Source: Bordetella parapertussis
Lineage (GTDB): Bacteria > Pseudomonadota > Gammaproteobacteria > Burkholderiales > CAIKXV01
Assembly (NCBI GenBank): GCA_945877995.1
Contig: CAMDXD010000252.1
Coordinates: 1-6,121 of the forward strand
Reading direction: 5' to 3'
DNA length: 6,121 nt
The notes beneath the pieces are model-generated. The model did not search any database. It was not told the origin of the DNA and was given only the letters and a program-made list of their open reading frames with translations. Every line of letters begins with the position of its first letter. Positions within the stretch are counted from its first letter, which is position 1. A program made the position numbers and the translations under genes. Positions 1 to 5,882 of this stretch are shown here, piece after piece.

Positions 1-455
1 GCGAACGAGTGGCCGAAGCCCAGGTGCGCGCGCGCGCGCAGGTTCATCACGCCCTGGCAGTTCGGACCGATGATCCGGATGCCGGTGTCGGCCAACGCGC
101 TGTCAAGCTCGCGCTGCAGGCCCATGCCGCGTTCGCCGAGTTCGCGGAATCCTGCGGACAGCACGATCGCATGGGGCACGCCTGCGCGGCCGAGGTCGCG
201 AATCGCCTGCGGCACCGAGGCGCCCGGCACGGCGATCAACCCGATGTCGCACGGCTGGGGCAGATCGGCCGCGCTGGCGTAACAGCGTAGCCCGCGTACG
301 GTCTGGTAGCGCGGGTTTACCGGATAGACGGCGCCCGCGTAACCGAATTCGGTCAGGAAGCGCATCGGCTGGCCGCCGATCTTGCGCGCGTCCTCGGTAG
401 CGCCGATCACCGCGACGCCGCGTGGCTCGATCAGCCGGGAGAAATCCGCCGTCAT
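1..455 (-). CDS. NDP-forming acyl-CoA synthetase, N-terminal CoA-binding domain (partial, 3' end outside window)
   Basis: The first 151 residues of a protein whose remainder lies beyond the window edge. It opens with MTADFSRLIEPRGVAVIGAT, the start of the Rossmann-type CoA-binding domain of acetate-CoA ligase (ADP-forming)/succinyl-CoA-synthetase-like proteins. Family landmarks follow in order: KIGGQP (residues 25-30), YPVNPRY (44-50), IAVPGAS (74-80), AIVLSAGF (96-103), IGPNCQG (129-135) and HLGFG (144-148). Full-length relatives are often about 700 residues, with a flavodoxin-like domain carrying the phospho-histidine and an ATP-grasp domain; neither is visible here, so activity cannot be judged. 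Such enzymes interconvert an acyl-CoA with acid plus CoA, coupled to a nucleoside di/triphosphate. The ATG at 455 lies one base after the stop of the Bug gene, and AAAGG (469-465) nine bases upstream is a good ribosome site, so the start is secure and translation is probably coupled. A CoA-binding protein of another subfamily (for example Pat-like acetyltransferase) remains possible. Confidence 0.88.
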   Translation of the reverse strand, partial: MTADFSRLIEPRGVAVIGATEDARKIGGQPMRFLTEFGYAGAVYPVNPRYQTVRGLRCYASAADLPQPCDIGLIAVPGASVPQAIRDLGRAGVPHAIVLSAGFRELGERGMGLQRELDSALADTGIRIIGPNCQGVMNLRARAHLGFGHSF

Positions 456-456
456 G

Positions 457-1458
457 TCAGTCCGCCTTTATGCCGGCCGTCTTGACGATCTTCGCCCAGC
501 GGTCGATTTCCGCCTTCACCCGCGCCAGGAATGCCTCCGGGGTCCCGGTGGCGATTTCGATGCCCTGTACGGCAAAACGTTCCTTCATCTCGGTCGACGC
601 CATCGCAGTGCGTACGCCGGTGTTGATGCGGGCGAGCAGCGGTTGCGGGATGCCACCGGGGCCGGCGATGCCCCACCACGGCGTGGCGTCGTAGCCCTTG
701 AACCCTTCTTCGGCGATCGTCGGCAGGTCGGGCGTGACCGGGCTGCGCTTGGCGCTGGTCACCGCGAGGGCGCGCAGCTTGCCCGCCTTCACGAACGGGC
801 CCACGGTGGACCAGCTCCCGAAACTGTACTGGATCTGGCCACCGATCACCTCGGTCAGCGCCGGCGACAGCCCCTTGTAGGGGACATGGATGACGTCGAT
901 GCCAGCCATGCTCTTCAGAAGTTCGCCCATCAGGTGCGAGGTACCACCAGAGCCGGTCGACCCGTAGGCGAGCGTACCCGGCTTCGCCTTGGCCATGGCA
1001 ACCAGTTCGCGTACGTTCTTGACCGGCAGCGACACGTTCGAGACCATGACGAACGGCGACTCGCCGGTCTGCGCGACCATCGTGAAGTCGCGCAGCGAAT
1101 CGTAGGGCAGCTTCGCGATCACGCTCGGATTGACGGCATGCGCCAGGCCGATCTGCAGCAGCGTGTAGCCATCGGCCGGGGAGCGGGCGACCAGGTCGCT
1201 TCCGATCACCGTGCCACCGCCCGGCCGGTTGTCGACCAGCACGCTCTGGCCCCAGATGTCCGCCAGCTTCGAACCGACCGCACGCGCGATGAGATCGTTC
1301 GCCGCGCCCGGCGCGAACGGCACGATGAAGCGCACCGGCCGCGAGGGCCAGTCATCGGCGCCACCCCTGGGCGACTGGGCCAACGCCGCGGGCATCGCCA
1401 GCACGGCCGCCACGCCGAGTACTACGGCGGACGGGAGCGTCTTGAGAACCTGGTTCAT
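457..1458 (-). CDS. Bug/TctC-family tripartite tricarboxylate transporter periplasmic substrate-binding protein
   Basis: A periplasmic receptor that captures a small, usually carboxylated, solute; in complete TTT systems it delivers it to a TctA/TctB membrane permease. The 333 residues are the usual family length. A signal peptide is clear: a Lys at residue 6, a hydrophobic core at about 9-24 and a probable cleavage after PAALA (residues 23-27). Family motifs follow: WPSRPVRFIVPFAPG (37-51), NDLIAR (54-59), DNRPGGGTVIG (76-86), SPADGYTLL (93-101), KLPYDSLRDF (116-125), YGSTGSGGTSH (165-175), VIHVPYKG (189-196) and PDLPTIAEEGFKGYDA (243-258). AGAGGAT (1473-1467) precedes the ATG by eight bases. 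No tctA or tctB gene is in the window, as is usual for the many orphan Bug proteins of Burkholderiales. Its place between a hydratase/isomerase gene and an acyl-CoA synthetase gene suggests it senses or imports the substrate of this pathway; this is inferred, and the ligand cannot be read from sequence. Confidence 0.96.
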   Translation of the reverse strand: MNQVLKTLPSAVVLGVAAVLAMPAALAQSPRGGADDWPSRPVRFIVPFAPGAANDLIARAVGSKLADIWGQSVLVDNRPGGGTVIGSDLVARSPADGYTLLQIGLAHAVNPSVIAKLPYDSLRDFTMVAQTGESPFVMVSNVSLPVKNVRELVAMAKAKPGTLAYGSTGSGGTSHLMGELLKSMAGIDVIHVPYKGLSPALTEVIGGQIQYSFGSWSTVGPFVKAGKLRALAVTSAKRSPVTPDLPTIAEEGFKGYDATPWWGIAGPGGIPQPLLARINTGVRTAMASTEMKERFAVQGIEIATGTPEAFLARVKAEIDRWAKIVKTAGIKAD

Positions 1459-1482
1459 TCGGGTGGATCCTCTGCGAAAGCT

Positions 1483-2223
1483 TCAGTCGTCCGATGGCCG
1501 GGGCGCAACGCGCATCCCGGCATGGGCCTCGTGCGCGAGTTGCATCGCGCCCGCGAAGTCGGCATCGAGCGTGCGATAGAACAGGCGCTTGGTGGCCTGC
1601 AATGCACACCCGGGGAGGGCAGCCAGTTCGGCTGCGAGCGCCAACGCTGCTTCTACTTCGGTACCGTCTTCCACCACGCGGTTGATCAATCCGAGCTCCA
1701 GCGCACGCGACGGCTCTATCGAGCGCCCGGTGACGAGCAGTTCGAACGCGGCCTTGGTGCCCACCTGCCGCGCCAGGTTGGGCGTCACCGATGACGCCAG
1801 GATGCCACGCTTGACCTCGGGATAGCCGAACCGGGAACTGTGTGCGGCCACCACCATGTCGCAGGCGAGGGCGAGGGCGCAGCCGCCACCGAGCACGTGC
1901 CCCCGCGTGGCGGCGATGACCGGCTTCGCGAGGCCGGGCAGCAGCAACTGCAGCGAAGCCGTGAGCGCGCTGCGCCGTTCGACTCCCTGGCGTTCGCCAG
2001 GCGGCATGTCCCTGAACTCCGCCATGTCGGCGCCCGCCGAGAATGCGCGGCCGGCGCCAGCGAGGACGATCGCACCGATCGCATCGTCCGCATCGGCCGA
2101 CTGCAGCGCGCCGATCAGGCCTTCTATCAGCACCGTGTTCATCGCATTGAGCTTGTCGGGGCGGTTCAGCGTGAGCAACCGGACCGCACCTCGGGTCTCG
2201 ATGAGCAGGACGTCCGTGGCCAT
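1483..2223 (-). CDS. Enoyl-CoA hydratase/isomerase family protein (crotonase fold) with only one catalytic Glu
   Basis: A 246-residue crotonase-superfamily protein acting on an acyl-CoA in the cytoplasm. Visible family marks: LTLNRPDKLNAM (17-28), the oxyanion-hole loop GRAFSAGAD (58-66), GHVLGGGCALALACD (108-122), FGYPEVKRG (132-140) and a C-terminal part with LPGCALQATKRLF (203-215). Aligned by eye to rat mitochondrial enoyl-CoA hydratase, the position of Glu144 is Ala116, while Glu164 is kept as Glu136. Classical hydratases need both; delta3,delta2-enoyl-CoA isomerases keep only the second. The protein is therefore more likely an isomerase or another crotonase-type enzyme than a standard hydratase, although automatic annotation would say enoyl-CoA hydratase. 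AGGGA (2237-2233), inside the end of the preceding gene, lies nine bases before the ATG. The preceding stop is three bases away, so translational coupling is likely. Family assignment is firm; the reaction is open. Confidence 0.93.
   Translation of the reverse strand: MATDVLLIETRGAVRLLTLNRPDKLNAMNTVLIEGLIGALQSADADDAIGAIVLAGAGRAFSAGADMAEFRDMPPGERQGVERRSALTASLQLLLPGLAKPVIAATRGHVLGGGCALALACDMVVAAHSSRFGYPEVKRGILASSVTPNLARQVGTKAAFELLVTGRSIEPSRALELGLINRVVEDGTEVEAALALAAELAALPGCALQATKRLFYRTLDADFAGAMQLAHEAHAGMRVAPRPSDD
2140..2165 (-). repeat. 26-bp direct repeat, copy in the second hydratase/isomerase gene
   Basis: Identical over 26 bases to 2923-2948 in the neighbouring paralogue, in the same orientation. 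It codes for RPDKLNAM, the conserved substrate-binding strand of the crotonase family. After two mismatches nine more bases are again identical. The rest of the two genes is clearly diverged. Confidence 0.85.
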
Positions 2224-2226
2224 CGC

Positions 2227-3000
2227 TCAGCGTCCCTGAAAGCGCGGCGCGCGCTTCTCCTTGAACGCTGCCACCCCTTCCTTGTGGTCCTCGGAGAGGC
2301 GAACGTGCGTCTGCATCAGCGCCTCGTAGTCGAGCAGCTGTTCCAGGGTCGGCGTGTACATGAACTGGAACATCTTCTTGGTGAGACCGAGCATCCACGT
2401 GGCCGACGCCGCCATCTCGGCCGCCAGCGCCCGGGCCTCGGCCTGCAGCGCGGCGTCGGGCACCACCTTCATCGCGATGTTCAGCGCGGCGAGTTCATCG
2501 GCGCCGACCTTGCGCCCGGTGTAGACCAGTTCCTTCGCCTTGGCGATGCCGAGGTACTGCGACAGGAAGAAGATCGCACCGCCATCGGGTACCACGCCGA
2601 CGCGCTTGAACGACAATGCCAGCGTCGTGCTCTGCGCAGCCACGATCAGGTCGCAGGCGAACATCAGGCTGGTGCCGATGCCGTAGACCGGGCCGTGCAC
2701 CGCGGCGATCACCGGTTTCTCGATCGCGGCCAGCGCGAGGAAGGTGCGGTGGCGCGACTTCGACCGTGCGCGCGAGCCGGTGAGATCGGTCTTCGCCATG
2801 TTGCCGATGTCGCCTCCCGAGCAGAAACCCTTGCCGCTGCCAGTCAGGATGATCGCGCGTACCGCCGGATCCGCCGACAACTGGTGCGCGTAATCGTGCA
2901 ACAGGTCGTACATCTCGTCGGACATCGCATTGAGCTTGTCGGGGCGGTCGAGCGTGAGCGTCGCGATGCCATCCGAGTGTTCGATCCGTACCGTCATCAT
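2227..3000 (-). CDS. Enoyl-CoA hydratase/isomerase family protein, PaaG-like (lacks both hydratase glutamates)
   Basis: A 257-residue crotonase-superfamily protein. Motifs: LTLDRPDKLNAM (15-26), GKGFCSGGDIGNM (57-69, oxyanion hole), GPVYGIGTSLMFACD (103-117), FKRVGVVPDGGA (131-142) and a C-terminal EDHKEGVAAFKEKRAPRF (237-254), where SEDxxEGxxAFxEKRxPxF is a common family ending. By eye against rat enoyl-CoA hydratase, Glu144 corresponds to Ser111 and Glu164 to Phe131, so the hydratase dyad is absent. The VPDGG segment instead supplies Asp139, matching the place of the catalytic Asp in PaaG-type isomerases and in related peroxisomal-type isomerases with an FxK(I/V)G(L/V)VPDxGG signature. An isomerase shifting a double bond or rearranging a ring acyl-CoA is the best guess. 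Two ATGs stand in tandem; the second (2997) has better spacing from AAAGGA, so the product may be one residue shorter. Residue numbers count from the first. It follows the ligase gene by 32 bases and shares only the family core with the next gene. Confidence 0.94.
   Translation of the reverse strand: MMTVRIEHSDGIATLTLDRPDKLNAMSDEMYDLLHDYAHQLSADPAVRAIILTGSGKGFCSGGDIGNMAKTDLTGSRARSKSRHRTFLALAAIEKPVIAAVHGPVYGIGTSLMFACDLIVAAQSTTLALSFKRVGVVPDGGAIFFLSQYLGIAKAKELVYTGRKVGADELAALNIAMKVVPDAALQAEARALAAEMAASATWMLGLTKKMFQFMYTPTLEQLLDYEALMQTHVRLSEDHKEGVAAFKEKRAPRFQGR
2923..2948 (-). repeat. 26-bp direct repeat, copy in the PaaG-like gene
   Basis: Partner of 2140-2165, coding for the same RPDKLNAM segment with the same codon choice. 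Either shared constraint on a conserved motif with strong codon bias, or a short gene-conversion tract, would explain it. Confidence 0.85.
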
Positions 3001-3003
3001 CTA

Positions 3004-3009
3004 TCCTTT
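3004..3009 (-). promoter_or_regulatory. Ribosome binding site before the PaaG-like gene, deciding between two ATGs
   Basis: AAAGGA in the 32-base gap after the ligase gene. It ends three bases before the first ATG (3000) and six before the second (2997). Normal spacing favours the second ATG as the true start. This is the clearest intergenic ribosome site in the operon, which fits a gene that does not depend on coupling to the one before it. Confidence 0.6.
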
Positions 3010-3032
3010 CGTACCCGCGCTGCGCCTGACGA

Positions 3033-4685
3033 TCAGGCCAGCCCGAAATCGCGCAGCGCGTGTTCGCGCAGCCGGTTCTTCTGCACCTTGACGCTGGCCG
3101 TCATACCGATCGCCTCGAAGCCGTCGACGATCTTCGCGTAGCGCGGCACCTTGAAGCCCGCGATGCGCGGGCGCGTCCATTCGATCAGTGCGTCCGGCTC
3201 CAGCGACGCACCTTCCCTGAGTACGACATAGGCGGCACCCACCTCGCCCAGCCGGGCGTCGGGCACCCCGACGACCTGCGCCTGCGCCACCGCCGGATGC
3301 CGCAGCAGCAGGTCTTCCACCTCGGCCGGGGCGACGTTCTCGCCGCCGACGCGGAACACCTCCTTGATGCGGCCGATGAAATGCATCCGCCCCTGGTCGT
3401 CGAAGGTACCGAGGTCGCCCGTGCGCAGCCATCCATCGGCCGTGAAGGTCTGCGCAGTCTGCTCGGGCATTCCGTAGTAGCCCTTCATCAGGCTCCAGCC
3501 GCGCACCTGGATTTCGCCGGTCGCGCCTGGCGGCATCGCCTCGCCCGATTCCGCGTCGACCATGCGCACCGACAGGCCCGGCAGCGGCAGCGCGTAGCTG
3601 TTCCAGCGTTTCTCGGGCGGATCTCGCCAGTCGGACATGCATACGTTCGGCGAGGCTTCGGACAATCCGTAGGCATGGCAGATCGCCATGCCGAAGGTCT
3701 GTTCGGCTGCTTGCATCATCTGCGGGGTGCACGACCCCCAGCCGCCGCGCAGCGCGAGGTGCCGCGCCGCGAGCGACGGGTGGCTGAGCATCATCTGGAA
3801 CATCGGGTCGTTGCCGGACAGGAAGCTGCAGCGCTCGGCCTCGATCGCGTCGAGCGAGGTGCCGGCGTCGAACACTGGCGTGGACACCAGGCACGCGCCC
3901 TGCGACAGCGCAGCGAGGATCGACAGCGTGGTGCCGGCCACATGGAAGAACGGCCGCGCGCTGAAGTAGCGTTCGGCGGGCCCCAGGCCGATCCGGCGCG
4001 CGATCGCGTCGGCATTGCGCAGCATGTTGTCGTGGCTCAACTGCACGCCCTTTGGAAACGAGGTGCTGCCCGATGTGTACTGGATCAGCACCACGTCTTC
4101 AGGTGCAGCAAGGCCGGTCGGCACTGGCTGGCCATCGCCCGCAGCAAGGAAGGACTCCCAGCCACGCGCGCCACCGGGGATGTCCTCGCCCAGCACCGCG
4201 ACATGGCGCAGTCGCGGCAGCGCCGTTCCGGGTAGCGCCGCATCGATCGCCGGCTCGATCCCGCGCAGCATGCCGATGAAGTCGACCTTCAGGAAACGGT
4301 CGGCCACCGCGAGTACGGTGACGTCCGCCTGCGACAGGCAGTAGCGCAGTTCGTCCGACTTGAAGCGGGTATTGACCGGAACGGTCACCGCCCCGGCCAG
4401 GGCCGCGCCGAAGAAGAAGGCGACCCATTCCACCCGGTTGCCAGTGCAGATGCCGACATGGTCGCCGGGCCGAACACCGTGCGCGACCAGCGCGCATGCG
4501 ACACGCCGTGCCTCCTGCCGCAGCCGTTCGAAGGTCCAGCGCTGCCCGTCGATCACCAGTGCTTCCTGCACCGGCCAGCGCGCGGCAGCTGCGTCGAGGG
4601 CCTGCTCGAAGGTCGCCGGCATCCAGCCGCCCGACGCTGGTTCTGGCACCTGCACCACGTTGCCGAGGAGGGTCGCGGTATCCAT
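3033..4685 (-). CDS. AMP-forming acyl-CoA synthetase/ligase (ANL superfamily)
   Basis: A 550-residue cytoplasmic adenylate-forming enzyme that activates a carboxylic acid with ATP to an acyl-AMP and then to an acyl-CoA. Core motifs appear in order: P-loop YTSGSTSFPKGV (203-214), HAYGLSE (337-343), RTGDLGTFDDQGRMHFIGR (421-439), IKEVFRVGGENVAPAEVE (440-457) and the C-terminal VKVQKNRLRE (532-541). Lys533 is at the place of the catalytic lysine; the usual G-K is V-K here. Length matches the family. The N-terminal part (PVNTRFKSDELRY, 103-115) resembles fatty-acid, cyclohexanecarboxylate and crotonobetaine CoA ligases, but chain length and ring preference cannot be read off. The ATG begins one base after the TAG of the dehydrogenase gene, and no good Shine-Dalgarno lies upstream, so termination-reinitiation is likely. 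It probably makes the thioester that the adjacent dehydrogenases desaturate. Confidence 0.96.
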   Translation of the reverse strand: MDTATLLGNVVQVPEPASGGWMPATFEQALDAAAARWPVQEALVIDGQRWTFERLRQEARRVACALVAHGVRPGDHVGICTGNRVEWVAFFFGAALAGAVTVPVNTRFKSDELRYCLSQADVTVLAVADRFLKVDFIGMLRGIEPAIDAALPGTALPRLRHVAVLGEDIPGGARGWESFLAAGDGQPVPTGLAAPEDVVLIQYTSGSTSFPKGVQLSHDNMLRNADAIARRIGLGPAERYFSARPFFHVAGTTLSILAALSQGACLVSTPVFDAGTSLDAIEAERCSFLSGNDPMFQMMLSHPSLAARHLALRGGWGSCTPQMMQAAEQTFGMAICHAYGLSEASPNVCMSDWRDPPEKRWNSYALPLPGLSVRMVDAESGEAMPPGATGEIQVRGWSLMKGYYGMPEQTAQTFTADGWLRTGDLGTFDDQGRMHFIGRIKEVFRVGGENVAPAEVEDLLLRHPAVAQAQVVGVPDARLGEVGAAYVVLREGASLEPDALIEWTRPRIAGFKVPRYAKIVDGFEAIGMTASVKVQKNRLREHALRDFGLA

Positions 4686-4686
4686 G

Positions 4687-5871
4687 CTATTGCGGCAGCC
4701 CGAGCACGGCCTTGGCCAGGATGTTGCGCTGGATCTCGTTCGAGCCGCCGTAGATGGTGCCCGGGCGCGAACTGTAGAACGGGGCGAGTACGTTCATCGG
4801 CGTGCCATCGACATCGGTGTCGCCACCGAGCGCGCCGTACTCGTCACCTGCTTCCAGCATCAGTTCCGAACACCGCTGCATCGTCTCGGTCGCCCAGATC
4901 TTCAGCAGGCAGACGTCGGGGCCGAGCGGCTCGCTGCGGCGGACCTGCTCGACGAACACCTCGTACGCTGCCGACAGGTCGACGATATCGAGGCGCAGCG
5001 CGATGAACCTGTCCATGAACACCGGATCGGCGAACAGCCCACGCGCCCGCGCCAGTTGCTCCAGGCGCGCGAACGCCAGTTGCGGTCGCCGCGGGCTGCC
5101 GATCCCGAGCCGCTCGAAGCCGAGCAGCGACTTCGCGATCGCCCAGCCCTGGCCGGGTACGCCAACCAGGTTTTCCTTCGGCGTGCGCACGCCGTCGAAG
5201 AACACCTGGCAGAACTCCTCGTCGCCGGCGATGTTGCGGATCGGCCGCACGGTGATGCCGGGTGCCTTCATGTCCAGCAGCAGGAAGCTGATGCCTTCCT
5301 GCTTCTTTCCGCTGCGGTCGGTGCGCGCGAGCAGGTACATGTGCGTCGCGTCCATCGCGAGTGTCGTCCAGATCTTGCTGCCGTCGATCACGTAGTCGTC
5401 GCCATCCTCGACCGCCGTGGTCTGCAGGCTCGCGAGGTCGGATCCGGCATTCGGTTCGGAGTACCCCTGGCACCAGATCGCCGCGCCGGACAACGTTCGC
5501 GGCAGGAACCATGCCTTCTGGGCCGGCGTTCCGTAGCGGATCAGGATCGGCCCGACCTGGGTGATGCCCTGGTCGGGCATTCGCCCGCAGCCATGCCGTT
5601 CGAGTTCCTCGACCATGATGATCTGCTTGAACGGCGAAAGCCCCATGCCGCCGAGCGCGGTCGGCCACGACGGCGCGATCCATCCCTTCCGGTGGAGCAT
5701 GTCCCACCAGTCGCGGCACTCGTGCCAGTGCATGCGGCCAGCGGGGAAGCGCACACGCTCCGGGCAGTTCGCCTGGAGCCAGGCACGCACCTCCGTGCGG
5801 AAGGCCTCGTCGGCAAGTGCATCCCAGTCGATGGGCGGATCGCCGGCCGTACCGTTTCGCGGATCGTTCAT
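4687..5871 (-). CDS. Acyl-CoA dehydrogenase (FadE-like, complete)
   Basis: A 394-residue FAD enzyme that introduces the alpha,beta double bond into an acyl-CoA and passes electrons to ETF. Visible parts: the N-terminal helical domain with GWIAPSWPTALGGMGLSP (63-80), the FAD/substrate segment WCQGYSEPNAGSDLASLQT (133-151), DGSKIWTT (163-170), a middle beta domain with FFDGVRTPKENLVG (224-237), and a C-terminal helical domain ending in TIYGGSNEIQRNILAK (372-387). The MCAD catalytic Glu376 position is Gly375. Instead Glu253 in LGFERLGIG (250-258) matches the helix-G glutamate of isovaleryl-CoA dehydrogenase and of FadE26-type subunits, so this chain should carry the catalytic base. GAGGA (5882-5878) lies six bases before the ATG and overlaps the stop of the previous gene. 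The upstream gene is also a dehydrogenase, which suggests a two-subunit enzyme. Substrate unknown. Confidence 0.96.
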   Translation of the reverse strand: MNDPRNGTAGDPPIDWDALADEAFRTEVRAWLQANCPERVRFPAGRMHWHECRDWWDMLHRKGWIAPSWPTALGGMGLSPFKQIIMVEELERHGCGRMPDQGITQVGPILIRYGTPAQKAWFLPRTLSGAAIWCQGYSEPNAGSDLASLQTTAVEDGDDYVIDGSKIWTTLAMDATHMYLLARTDRSGKKQEGISFLLLDMKAPGITVRPIRNIAGDEEFCQVFFDGVRTPKENLVGVPGQGWAIAKSLLGFERLGIGSPRRPQLAFARLEQLARARGLFADPVFMDRFIALRLDIVDLSAAYEVFVEQVRRSEPLGPDVCLLKIWATETMQRCSELMLEAGDEYGALGGDTDVDGTPMNVLAPFYSSRPGTIYGGSNEIQRNILAKAVLGLPQ

Positions 5872-5877
5872 CAGGCG

Positions 5878-5882
5878 TCCTC
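5878..5882 (-). promoter_or_regulatory. Ribosome binding site of the complete acyl-CoA dehydrogenase
   Basis: GAGGA six bases upstream of the ATG at 5871. It overlaps the TGA stop of the preceding dehydrogenase, so ribosomes finishing that gene sit on this site. This fixes the start and supports coupled, near-equal synthesis of the two dehydrogenase chains. Confidence 0.7.

Noticed and set aside
1459..1482. 24-base gap before the Bug gene, considered for an internal promoter
   Set aside because: Too short for a complete promoter; it is largely taken up by the ribosome site. A promoter inside the preceding gene cannot be excluded, but I see no convincing -35/-10 pair.
382..1794. 470-codon open frame on the plus strand across the Bug gene
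   Set aside because: It lies antisense to two genes with clear family motifs and signal peptide; its translation is Arg/His/Gly-rich with no recognisable domain. GC-rich codon bias creates such frames.
1352..2398. 348-codon open frame on the minus strand in another frame, crossing from one crotonase gene into the next and into the Bug gene
   Set aside because: Overlaps three well-supported genes in a different frame and is Arg/Gly-rich with no motif.
2227..3000. Idea that the two crotonase genes are a recent tandem duplication
   Set aside because: Apart from the short shared motif the proteins differ in catalytic residues, lengths of loops and C-termini, so they are old paralogues brought together.
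3001..3032. Short GC-rich palindrome (GCGCAGCGC) in the 32-base gap, considered as a terminator
   Set aside because: The stem would be only about three to four pairs and no T-run follows on the minus strand; a ribosome site lies directly after it. More likely ordinary spacer.
1840..3141. 433-codon open frame on the plus strand across both crotonase genes
   Set aside because: Antisense shadow: low-complexity Arg/Gln/His/Asp-rich product, spans parts of three real genes and has no family motif.
3060..4235. 391-codon open frame on the plus strand across the ligase gene
   Set aside because: Antisense to a ligase with intact motifs in order; the product has no recognisable domain.
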